The translations under genes and the position numbers were made by a program. Positions 15,643 through 22,190 of a stretch of DNA of 22,190 nucleotides are shown here, piece by piece (within the stretch, counting starts at the first letter, position 1; each line of letters begins with the position of its first letter). Under the pieces are notes generated by a model. That model was given only the letters and a program-made list of their open reading frames with translations. It was not told where the DNA came from and did not search any database. This stretch comes from Baffinella frigidus (taxonomy: Eukaryota; Cryptophyceae; Cryptomonadales; Baffinellaceae). The stretch is taken from positions 126,195 to 148,384 of the forward strand of contig MU646527.1 of assembly GCA_026770585.1 (NCBI GenBank), read 5' to 3'.

Positions 15643-15716
15643 CTGTAGGCATAGCCCCACTGTAGGGTCCTAGCTAGGGGGCGGGGGCGGTTTCATATGC
15701 GCGAGGTACCCCTGTA
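15641..15716 (-). mobile_element. MITE-A right half
   Basis: TGTAGGCATAGCCCCACTG ... GCGAGGTACCCCTGTA. Its left half seems to have been lost, with the MITE-C at the break. Confidence 0.75.
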
Positions 15717-15867
15717 GAGGCTCCACGTCCTGCTGAAACCTAGCCTCCGTGGAACTACGGTCGTGTTCGACAATTTATTAAACCTCGTTCTTCCCCCAGC
15801 CTTTTACTCGAGAGGTCACGCGGGCTTTAGAAGGCCCTCACTTACCAGTCAACTCTCTCTACTTAGG

Positions 15868-15957
15868 AGGCCTAAGTGAATCTACTTCGAAGGCCTAAGT
15901 GACGTCCTCATAACCTTGCGTCCTTACATGCCCTTAGAGCCTAGATACCCACAGCCT
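15868..15957 (-). repeat. Repeat E copy 3 (reverse)
   Basis: TCTACTTCGAAGGCCTAAGT ... CCTTGCGTCCTTACATGCCC ... AGCCTAGATACCCAC, the reverse complement of 11289-11368. Confidence 0.75.
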
Positions 15958-16093
15958 CCGTGAGGGGAAAGGAACACATGACAGCCGTGTGCAGATCAAC
16001 ACCGATCTCTCCAAAAGTAAAATGCGTTGATTCGGATCGCACGCAAAATTGTCACCACATTTCATTCCGAGGAGGCCGTGTTTTCAAGGGGCA

Positions 16094-16214
16094 TACAGGG
16101 GTACCTCCCTAATAAGAAACTGCCACCCCCATAGGACCACCGTAGGGCCATAGGCATAGTCCTACTGTAGGGTCCTAGGGGGGGGCAGTTTCTTATGAGC
16201 GAGGTACCCCTGTA
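16094..16214 (-). mobile_element. MITE-A copy
   Basis: Full-length with TA ends. The terminal TA is shared with a truncated MITE-B (16213-16255: TCCCTCAAGTGGCC and about 25 further bases). Confidence 0.88.
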
Positions 16215-16255
16215 TCCCTCAAGTGGCCAGGGGGTCATGTGTGACCCTCCACAGG

Positions 16256-16382
16256 TACAGGGGTACCTCGCTCATAAGAAACCGCCTCCCCGTAGGACCC
16301 TACAGTAGGGCTATGCCCAGGGCCCTCTGGTGGTACTGGCGGGGGGGGGGGGGGGCTTTCTTATGAGCGAGGTACCCCTGTA
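16256..16382 (+). mobile_element. MITE-A copy
   Basis: Full-length with TA ends. It has a G run of about 15 where other copies have 5 to 9. Confidence 0.88.
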
Positions 16383-16423
16383 CTCGAAAACAACAGCAGC
16401 GCAGCGTGGTCGCCCTCCAAAGT

Positions 16424-16511
16424 AAGGGTAACTCGCTCGTGAGGAACCGCGCGCCACCCTAGAACCACCGTACGGCCCTAGGAATCTGCCTATTATGGGG
16501 TCCTAGTGGCT
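16424..16511 (-). mobile_element. MITE-A left part, cut by MITE-B
   Basis: AAGGGTAACTCGCTCGTGAG start and inner CCACCGTACGGCCCTAGG; the right arm is replaced by the MITE-B that begins at 16512. Confidence 0.7.
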
Positions 16512-16616
16512 ATCCCTCAAGTGACTAGGCCTCCAAATTTGGGTGCCTGAGGTCCTAGGCTGGTCCTAGAGGGCCCTACTGTAGGGCGTATGAGCCTACT
16601 GGTCACATAAGGGGTA
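16512..16616 (+). mobile_element. MITE-B copy
   Basis: TCCCTCAAGTGACT ... AGTCACATAAGGGG... between TA dinucleotides. Arms show matched changes (GTGACT/AGTCAC). Confidence 0.82.
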
Positions 16617-16629
16617 TCATACGTCTCAA

Positions 16630-16915
16630 TCCGTGAATTCACATTTAAAATCCGTGAATTCACGGAAAGTTGGGGCCCGCTCCGTACCTCCCCGTTTTTT
16701 TTGACCGAATTTGTCTCGCCGGGATCCGGTAGGGGAGCTCGATGCGGGGGGCGCTGGGCCCAGGCTCAACTCGGGAGCCCACCGACAGCACATCTTCCAA
16801 GCGGCTCAGGGCATTACATGGGCATGCATCCCCCTCCCCCTCCCTCGTTGCTGCCCTTCTCGGTTCTTCCCCCCACCACAAAAAACGAGTTTTTTTCATC
16901 CGTGAATTCACGGAT
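16630..16915. repeat. Three TCCGTGAATTCACGGA-type palindromes
   Basis: CCGTGAATTCAC (16631-16642), TCCGTGAATTCACGGA (16651-16666) and ATCCGTGAATTCACGGAT (16898-16915). The last is a perfect 18-bp palindrome. The DNA between has open frames without known domains. Confidence 0.7.
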
Positions 16916-16956
16916 TTCTTTATTTTCGCTTCAGACATTGCCACTAGGGAGGGAGG

Positions 16957-16983
16957 GCTACTTATGAGCAAGGTACCCCTGTA
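16957..16983. mobile_element. MITE-A right-end fragment
   Basis: CTTATGAGCAAGGTACCCCTGTA; no left part is visible. Confidence 0.6.
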
Positions 16984-17060
16984 GATCCACCCCGTCAACA
17001 AAATCCGCATCAAGGGGGGGTGGGGGGGGTTCGCATGGAGGCCGCAGGAGCAAAACGTGC

Positions 17061-17202
17061 CACTAGCCATCCCAACTGGCTCAAATAGTGCCCTGGAACG
17101 TCTTCGAGTTTACCTTGGATCGGGGTCGGATCCGACCCCGATCCAAGGTAAACTCGAAACTACCCCAGAGCACCATTTGAGCCACCTCCAAGGGCTAGAG
17201 GT
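17061..17202. mobile_element. Foldback with a perfect 56-bp palindromic core
   Basis: 17103-17158 is an exact loopless palindrome centred on GGATCC at 17130/17131. Imperfect arms continue outward: GGCTCAAAT (17078) with ATTTGAGCC (ends 17183), and CTAGCC (17063) with GGCTAG (ends 17198), all on the same centre. Confidence 0.85.
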
Positions 17203-17251
17203 GTCAGGACGGACCCTAGGACGGGCCCGCCTCAGGCAGGGAGAAGCCATT

Positions 17252-17645
17252 TGGGGTTTAGGGTTTCGGGTTTCAAGTTTCGGGTTTCGGGTTTCGGGTT
17301 TAGGGTTTAGGGTTTTGGGTTTTGGGTTTCGGAGTTTGGGGTTTAGGGTTTGGGAGTTTAGGGTTTGGGGTTTGGGGTTTGGGGTTTAGGGTTTAGGGTT
17401 TAGGGTGTAGGGTTTAGGGTTTAGGGTGTAGGGTGTAGGGTTTAGTGTGTAGGGTGTGAGGTGTGGGGTGTAGGGTGTAGGGTCGAGGATTTAGGGTTCA
17501 GGGTTCATGGTTGAGGGTTTAGGTTTTACGGTGAAGGGTGAAGGGTGTATGGTCGAGAATTTGGGGTTTACGGGTTAGGTGTTAGGGTGCAGGGTGTAGG
17601 GTGTAGGGTGTAGGGTGGAGTGTTCATTTTTTAGGGTTTAGGGTT
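17252..17645 (+). repeat. Degenerate TTTAGGG heptamer array E
   Basis: TTTAGGG, TTTCGGG, TTTGGGG and TGTAGGG blocks. TGTAGGG clusters at 17400-17480 and 17590-17625. Confidence 0.92.
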
Positions 17646-17691
17646 GCTCGAAATCACGGAAACGCGCCGCCAAAAGGTCCTACGGTACAGC

Positions 17692-17852
17692 AACAGGGGT
17701 ACCTCGCGCATAAGAAACTGGCTCCCCCTAGGACCCTACAGTAGGGCTATGCCTAGGGCCCGATGGTGGTCACCCTACAGTAGGGCTATGCCTAGGGCCC
17801 CATGGTGGTCCTAGGGGGGGGGGCAGTTTCTTATGAGCGAGGTCCCTCTGTA
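17692..17852 (+). mobile_element. MITE-A copy with an internal 39-bp duplication
   Basis: Normal ends, but the central unit (ACCCTACAGTAGGGCTATGC ... ATGGTGGTC) occurs twice in tandem, 17733-17771 and 17772-17810, making this copy about 160 bp. Confidence 0.87.
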
Positions 17853-17914
17853 GTACTAGGAGCATAGGACCACCCTAGGGCGGTCCGTGCCCTTACTCGC
17901 GAGTAACCCCTGTA
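17853..17914. mobile_element. MITE-A-like right half
   Basis: ATAGGACCACCCTAGGGCGG ... ACTCGCGAGTAACCCCTGTA, abutting the previous copy. Confidence 0.5.
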
Positions 17915-17960
17915 CCAACAGCAGCCACACCGTACAAGTGGCGGTCATCTGATAATTTTA

Positions 17961-18012
17961 CAAGGCCTTCACAGAAGGGGGAAAATGGTGGCCATGTTGG
18001 TTTTGATCCGGA
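17961..18012 (+). repeat. Repeat F copy 1
   Basis: AAGGCCTTCACAGAAGGGGG then AATGGTGGCCATGTTGGTTT and TGATCCGG. Matches 20632-20682 closely and 20782-20821 in part. Confidence 0.75.
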
Positions 18013-18073
18013 ATATCACTCAAGTGGCAAGCGTGTGTCATATTGGACCCCACGAAGGTCGTACGCTTCCACC

Positions 18074-18178
18074 TATCCCTCAAGTAGCCAGTAGGCACAT
18101 ACACCCTACGGTAGGGCCCTAGGACCTGCCTAGAACCTCTTGGTCGTCAAATTTGACGGCATGGCCACTTAAGGGATA
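18074..18178 (-). mobile_element. MITE-B copy
   Basis: TCCCTCAAGTAGCC ... GGCCACTTAAGGGA with TA ends, inner box GTCAAATTTGACGGCATGG. Confidence 0.88.
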
Positions 18179-18271
18179 GGCCTAAATAGGAGCAGTATGA
18201 GGCTAATCGCCACCTCAGAGATACGCACCCTTTCTTTTCCAGTGGGTCTATTCGGTCCACTAGAACGTTAC

Positions 18272-18316
18272 GGTTTAGGGTTTAGGGTGCAGGGTTTAGG
18301 GTTTAGAGTTTAGGGT

Positions 18317-18347
<31 letters not shown>

Positions 18348-18570
18348 AGGTTTTAGGTTTAGGGTTTAGGGTTTAAGGTTCAGGATTGAGGGTTTAGCAT
18401 TCAGGGTTCGGGGTTTGGGGTTTCGGGATTCGGGTTTGGGGTTTGGGGGTTCGTGAACCGGGTTTCGGTTTTTGGTCTCCGGGTTTCGGGTTTCGGGTTT
18501 GGGGGTTCGGGTTCCGGGTTCCGGGTTTCGGGCTTCGGGTTCCGGGTTTCGGGTTTCGTATTTCGGGTGT
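18272..18570 (+). repeat. Degenerate heptamer array F (TTTAGGG to TTTCGGG)
   Basis: Starts as TTTAGGG, then a pure TTGAGGG run near 18315-18345, then TTTCGGG/TTCCGGG from about 18420 on. Confidence 0.9.
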
Positions 18571-18811
18571 AAGGTGTAGGCGGGGGCCTGATATGGAGGC
18601 CGCGGAAGCGGGGGGGGGAGTGGCGTGCAAATCCATCCCGCAAGGGCCTCAATCGAGCTTGCGTGAGGGGGAAGGCATCTGCACAGCCACACGGCGAAAG
18701 TCATCACCCTAAGTCATCACACGAGGCGGGCCCGTCCGGATCCCGTACACATAGCATCCTGTCTCAGCCATCCGCCCGCATGCTTCAGCGCGGAATCAGT
18801 GTTCATAGGCC

Positions 18812-18961
18812 AACGGACTAAAAATGGGGTAGTTAGGCCTACGGTATTACCTACGGTAGGCCGTAGGTTTTTTCGGAGGGTTTTTCGGAGGAGCCCCCCT
18901 AGGCACCTACGGCCTACCGTAGGTAATACCGTAGGCCCAACTACCCCAGTTTTAGTCCGTT
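18812..18961. mobile_element. Foldback element, 150 bp, single copy
   Basis: AACGGACTAAAAATGGGGTA ... CCTACGGTATTACCTACGGT ... pairs with the mirror ending TTTTAGTCCGTT. Arms are about 57 bases with few mismatches; the loop has a repeated TTTTTCGGAGG. Confidence 0.85.
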
Positions 18962-19013
18962 ACCCTATAAGTGTGCGCGCCCCGGACGCAGAAGCCTGCC
19001 TCTGCCCATCCCG

Positions 19014-19098
19014 CGACCACTTTCGCCACGACCACTTTCGCCATGACCACTTTCGCCACGACCACTTTCGCCACGACCACTTTCGCCACAACCACTCC
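19014..19098 (+). repeat. 15-bp tandem repeat, about 5.5 units
   Basis: GACCACTTTCGCCAC repeated with one CCATGACC and one CCACAACC variant. Period 15 keeps frames open but no gene is seen. Confidence 0.92.
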
Positions 19099-19174
19099 GA
19101 TAAAGCCGCATCAGCGCTGGGTGTGTTCTCGTCAATCGTCAGGAGACACCAAACCACAAAGACACTTCAAGGAA

Positions 19175-19270
19175 AGTACTGGGGTACTCCGCTCGTAAAG
19201 ATCATCCCCCCCTCATAAGGACCACCGTGGCGCCCTCAGCGTGGGCCTAGTGTAGAGGGGGGCGGCAAGT
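19175..19270 (-). mobile_element. MITE-A left part (degraded)
   Basis: TACTGGGGTACTCCGCTCGTA and inner AAGGACCACCGTGG and GGGCCTAGTGTAG; the right arm is lost before heptamer array G. Confidence 0.6.
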
Positions 19271-19274
19271 GAGC

Positions 19275-20047
19275 CTCGACTAGGGTTTAACGTCTAGGGT
19301 TTAGGGTGTAGGATTTAGGATTTAGGATTTAGGGTTTAGGTCTTAGGGTCTAGGGTTCAGGGTTCAGGGGTTTAGGGTTTAGGGCTTAAGGTTTAGGGTT
19401 CAGGATGCAGGGTTTAGCATTTGGAGTTAACGGTTCAGGATTTAGGGTTTAGGGTTTAGGGCTCAGGGTTAAGTTTGTAGGGTCTGGATGAAGGGTTCAG
19501 GGTTCAGTATTTAGGGTTTAAAGTTTAGAGTTTGGGGGGTTGGGGCTAGGGTTTAGGGATCAAGGTTCAGTGGTTATAATTTAGGGTTTAGGGTAACGGG
19601 TTCAGGGTTTAGGGTGTAGAGTTTAGGGTGTAGGGTTTGGGGTTGAGGGTTGAGGGTTTAGGGTTCAGGGTTTAGGGTTGAAGCGTGAGGGTTTAGGGTT
19701 TAGGGTTTTGGGCTTAGGGTTTTGGGTTTAGAATTTAGGATTTAGGGTGTAGGGTTTAGGGTTTAGGGTTTAGGGTTTAGGGTTTAGGGTTTAGGGTTTA
19801 GGGTTCAGGGTTTCAGGCATCGGGTTTCGGGTTTCGGGTTCAGGGTTTAGGGTTTAGGTTTCAGATTTTCAGGGTTCAGGGTTCAGGGTCTAGGGTTTAG
19901 AGTTTAGAGTACAGAGTTTAGAGTTGAGGGTTCAGGGTTTAGGGTTTAGGGTTTAGGGTTCGGGGTTTTGGGTTTGGGGTTTGGGGTTTGGGGTTTGGGG
20001 TTTGGGGTTTGGGGTTTGGGGTTTGGGGTTTGGGGTTTATGTTTTAG
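19275..20047 (+). repeat. Degenerate TTTAGGG heptamer array G (longest)
   Basis: About 770 bases of heptamer-like units. It contains a pure TTTAGGG run of about 7 units (19752-19804) and a pure TTTGGGG run of about 9 units (19971-20038). Confidence 0.93.
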
Positions 20048-20136
20048 GGAGGTTTTCCTGTCATGATGAAACGTGGATGAGAGGATCTCAGCAAGCATTC
20101 CATACATGGGTATCTCGAATACAGAGATATCTCGAA

Positions 20137-20335
20137 TACAAAAAATGGTATTCCCCGAGTAAAATCCCTTGCTCGCCATCATGCAGGGGTATCTCGAATA
20201 CAAGAACCCACAACCTTCCTAGGGCCCTTACCCCAATGACCCTACGCGGGTGCTAGGAGGGGTGTGTTCTTGCAATCGAGATATCCATGCATGATGGCGA
20301 GCAAGGAATTTTACTCGGGGAAAACCATTTTTCTT
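20137..20335. mobile_element. Compound foldback around a MITE-A relative
   Basis: AATGGTATTCCCCGAGTAAA, TCCCTTGCTCGCCATCATGC (20145-20184) pairs with GCATGATGGCGAGCAAGGAA, TTTTACTCGGGGAAAACCAT (20290-20330). Inside, 20185-20292 is a diverged MITE-A-like foldback (CAGGGGTATCTCGAATACAAG ...). Additional TATCTCGAATACA copies lie at 20109-20142. Confidence 0.82.
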
Positions 20336-20344
20336 TGAGAAACT

Positions 20345-20418
20345 GGCAACGAAAATCACCACACGATTCGTTCTTACTAGTAACATTAAAGCCGTTGTGC
20401 AGTAAATTTCGTTGCCAT
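20345..20418. repeat. Short inverted repeat
   Basis: TGGCAACGAAAAT and ATTTCGTTGCCA enclose about 50 bases. No family recognised. Confidence 0.6.
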
Positions 20419-20631
20419 ATTCTGAAAGAAAAAGTATGTTTTCCCGGATAAGACTGTGTGCCACGCAGGGGGGGCGCAGGAGGTAAGGCTCGCCCACTCA
20501 GATGCGAAAACACTAAACCCTGAACGCCCTAGGAACACGCAAGGCAGTCACGACCGACCGTCTGGCTTCGGCGTCCGTTCACGAGCCTGCCGGCGGGGCT
20601 GTTCCACGACAGCAATTAGGTCCTAGTCGCG
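20419..20631. other. Unassigned spacer
   Basis: No gene or known repeat seen. Confidence 0.35.
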
Positions 20632-20682
20632 CAAGGCCTGCACGGAAGGGAATCCATGGTGGCCATGTTGGGTTCGATCCGT
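20632..20682 (+). repeat. Repeat F copy 2
   Basis: AAGGCCTGCACGGAAGGGAA then CCATGGTGGCCATGTTGGG and TTCGATCCGTA. Confidence 0.75.
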
Positions 20683-20781
20683 ACTAAACGCACTTTTCCC
20701 TCTCTCTCCGCCACCCCCGAGATGTTATTCGTCATCCGGATAATTCAGACCCTCGGGAGGACCGTCCCCACGTTGAACACG

Positions 20782-20821
20782 GCCCTAGAATACATGGTGG
20801 CCATGCTGGTTTCGAGCCGTG
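20782..20821 (+). repeat. Repeat F copy 3 (3' part)
   Basis: TACATGGTGGCCATGCTGGTTTCGAGCCG; only the right part of the repeat is clear. Confidence 0.65.
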
Positions 20822-20895
20822 ATACACCAAGGATACACGCACCTTTATCTCAAGAGAGGCACGAAGTCTCTCAGATGTTCCTACCTCGGAGGGAG

Positions 20896-21035
20896 TCCAG
20901 CCCTAAGCCCTAAACCCTTAAAACGTAAAACCTTAACCATACAGCCTCAACCCTTAGCCATACACCATACACCATACACCATACACCATACACCATACAC
21001 CATAAACAATAAACCCTGAACCTAAACCCATAAGC
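20896..21035 (-). repeat. Heptamer array H with a pure ACACCAT run
   Basis: CCCTAAA-like units at both ends and a perfect 7-bp ACACCAT tandem (about 6 units, 20958-21002) in the middle. Confidence 0.88.
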
Positions 21036-21107
21036 CCTGCTTGCTGGCGCCTCACGTCTCTTGCACCTTTGGCACCAGAGGCGAGAGCGTGTGACCACCA
21101 CTTCATG

Positions 21108-21435
21108 AAAGGCATGCCATAGGCCCTCTGGAGGGAAACGCACGGGATGGGAAGAAGCAAGAAACAGAAGGAGGAGGAGGAGAAGAGGAAGAACAAGAAA
21201 AAGAAGGAGGAGGAGGAGGAGAAGAGAAGAAGAAGAAGAAAGAAAAATGAGGAGGAGGAGGAGGAGGAGGAGGAGGCGGCGGAGAGGGAGAAGGAGGACG
21301 AGGAAGAGAAGGAGAAGGAGGAGGAGGAGATCATGAAGAAGAAAAAGGAGGAGGAGGAGGAGGAGGAGGAGGAGAAGAAGAAGAAGAAGAAAGGCATGCG
21401 ATAGGCCCGCGTCGGGAGGAAATCGCACGGGATGG
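21108..21435 (+). repeat. Purine tract (GAG/GAA) between direct repeats
   Basis: About 235 bases of almost pure A/G (21150-21390). It is flanked by AAAGGCATGCCATAGGCCC (21108-) and AAAGGCATGCGATAGGCCC (21390-), each continuing to CGCACGGGATGG. The open frame is only Glu/Lys repeats and is not called as a gene. Confidence 0.85.
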
Positions 21436-21765
21436 GCCCGCTTTGGGATAGCCTCTCTATCTAATGATGAAAGGACAGAGGTGAGTACCCTGCTTCTGGT
21501 ACCAAAGCTTTCCACCCATTGTTTCAACGCTCTTTCGGTATTTTGAAAGGCCCTTAGGTGGTTCTGAAATTTGTACCAAAATAGCTCCAGAAGGTTCCAC
21601 GGTGACCATCTTACCACGCCAGATTCTTGGAAGGTGTTGCCAAAAGTCAATTTTCCCTCAAGGCAGTGGTTTTCAAAAGTCAAAGAACCTTATCAGAAAG
21701 GTTTTTTAAACAAATACACCCACATCCAATCTGGCATGGTACGGCCCATCTGTAAGGACATAGGG
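21436..21765. other. Unassigned spacer
   Basis: No gene recognised; open frames are short and match nothing known. Confidence 0.35.
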
Positions 21766-21860
21766 TTCTTCCTTGTTCTTCTTCCTCCTCCTCTTCTTCC
21801 TCTTCTTCCTCTTCTTTCTCTTCTTCCTCTTCTTCTTCTTCATCCTCCTCCTCTTTTTCT
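21766..21860 (-). repeat. Pyrimidine tract (CTT/CTC)
   Basis: Almost pure C/T triplet repeat, complementary in type to the purine tract at 21150-21390. Confidence 0.9.
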
Positions 21861-21868
21861 GATATCCT

Positions 21869-22105
21869 ATTGTAGAAATGGGCTCCGCGCGGATTTCTAA
21901 AACGTGAGGTGAGGAGGTCAGGAACGTCTTTTTGAGAAAAAATCGTCGAAAATGAACTTTTGTGCTATCTTGAGGGTGGTTGATTCTATTTTAGGCATCT
22001 TGCCCATGCCTAAGATAGCATAAAAGTTCGTTTTCGACGTTTTTTTCTCGAAAAGACGTTTTTCCTGACCTGACCTTGAATCCGCGCGGAGCCCATTTCT
22101 ACAAT
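21869..22105. mobile_element. Foldback element, about 237 bp
   Basis: ATTGTAGAAATGGGCTCCGC (left) pairs with GCGGAGCCCATTTCTACAAT (right). Arms continue inward through AGGTCAGGAA, ACGTCTTTTTGAGAAAAAA and TGAACTTTTGTGCTATCTT with their mirrors. The loop is near 21985. Longest single-copy foldback in the window. Confidence 0.85.
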
Positions 22106-22190
22106 ATCCTAACCGAAACCTCAAGGAGCGCCCTGCCTCCAGGGCGGAGACCGAGAGAGGGAGGGGATAGAGAGGATGAAGAGAGACAAA
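22106..22190. other. Window end, purine-rich
   Basis: GAGAGAGGGAGGGG-type DNA; nothing recognised. Confidence 0.4.

Noticed and set aside
20632-20690. A tRNA gene at the GGTTCGATCC box
   Set aside because: No cloverleaf, acceptor stem or A box could be found around it.
20910-21683. 257-residue poly-leucine frame on the minus strand, and a Glu/Lys frame on the plus strand
   Set aside because: Both are translations of the purine tract and flanking heptamers, with no domain outside it.

Overview
The window looks like nuclear DNA of a cryptophyte alga. The reason is three short genes (1907-2257 +, 13422-13799 +, and 5465-6304 -, the last split by an intron) whose products match the nuclear-encoded phycobiliprotein alpha subunit, a family known only from cryptophytes. 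Each has a signal peptide ending in AAF, a short plastid transit stretch, a GRRA twin-arginine thylakoid-lumen signal, and a small mature domain built round a (F/L)DxRGC or FDARGGC bilin-attachment motif. Two copies carry the one-residue-longer RGGC loop and one the RGC loop, which suggests a Hemiselmis/Chroomonas-type lineage. The genus is an inference.

The rest is dense repeat. Three families of short foldback elements (called here MITE-A, about 120 bp; MITE-B, about 104 bp; MITE-C, about 185 bp) sit between TA dinucleotides, are often nested in one another, and have no transposase in the window. A fourth repeat (repeat D, about 75-90 bp, about 13 copies, all on the + strand) is scattered from 1.2 to 12.8 kb. 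There are several single foldbacks, a 21-bp minisatellite with an inverted partner, a 15-bp tandem array, purine/pyrimidine tracts and a 29-base G run. Long arrays of degenerate heptamers of the TTTAGGG type occur at 742-914, 5521-5968, 8376-8655, 17252-17645, 18272-18570, 19275-20047 and 20896-21035.

Layout: 0-1.9 kb repeats; 1.9-2.3 kb alpha gene 1; 2.3-5.4 kb foldbacks and nested MITEs, including an interrupted inverted repeat of about 1.5 kb; 5.46-6.30 kb alpha gene 3 on the minus strand, with a 456-nt intron made almost entirely of telomere-like repeat; 6.4-13.3 kb repeat D, MITEs and minisatellite; 13.4-13.8 kb alpha gene 2; 14.1-14.85 kb a decayed C2H2 zinc-finger gene hit by MITEs; 15-18.2 kb MITEs; 18.2-20.05 kb heptamer arrays; 20.1-22.19 kb foldbacks and low-complexity DNA.

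The most striking observation is the alpha gene 3 intron. The reading frame stops at a heptamer array and resumes in frame on its far side. The junctions are GT...AG, with an AGGTT duplication flanking the array. The other two copies have no intron there. This looks like a recently gained intron made of telomere-like DNA.
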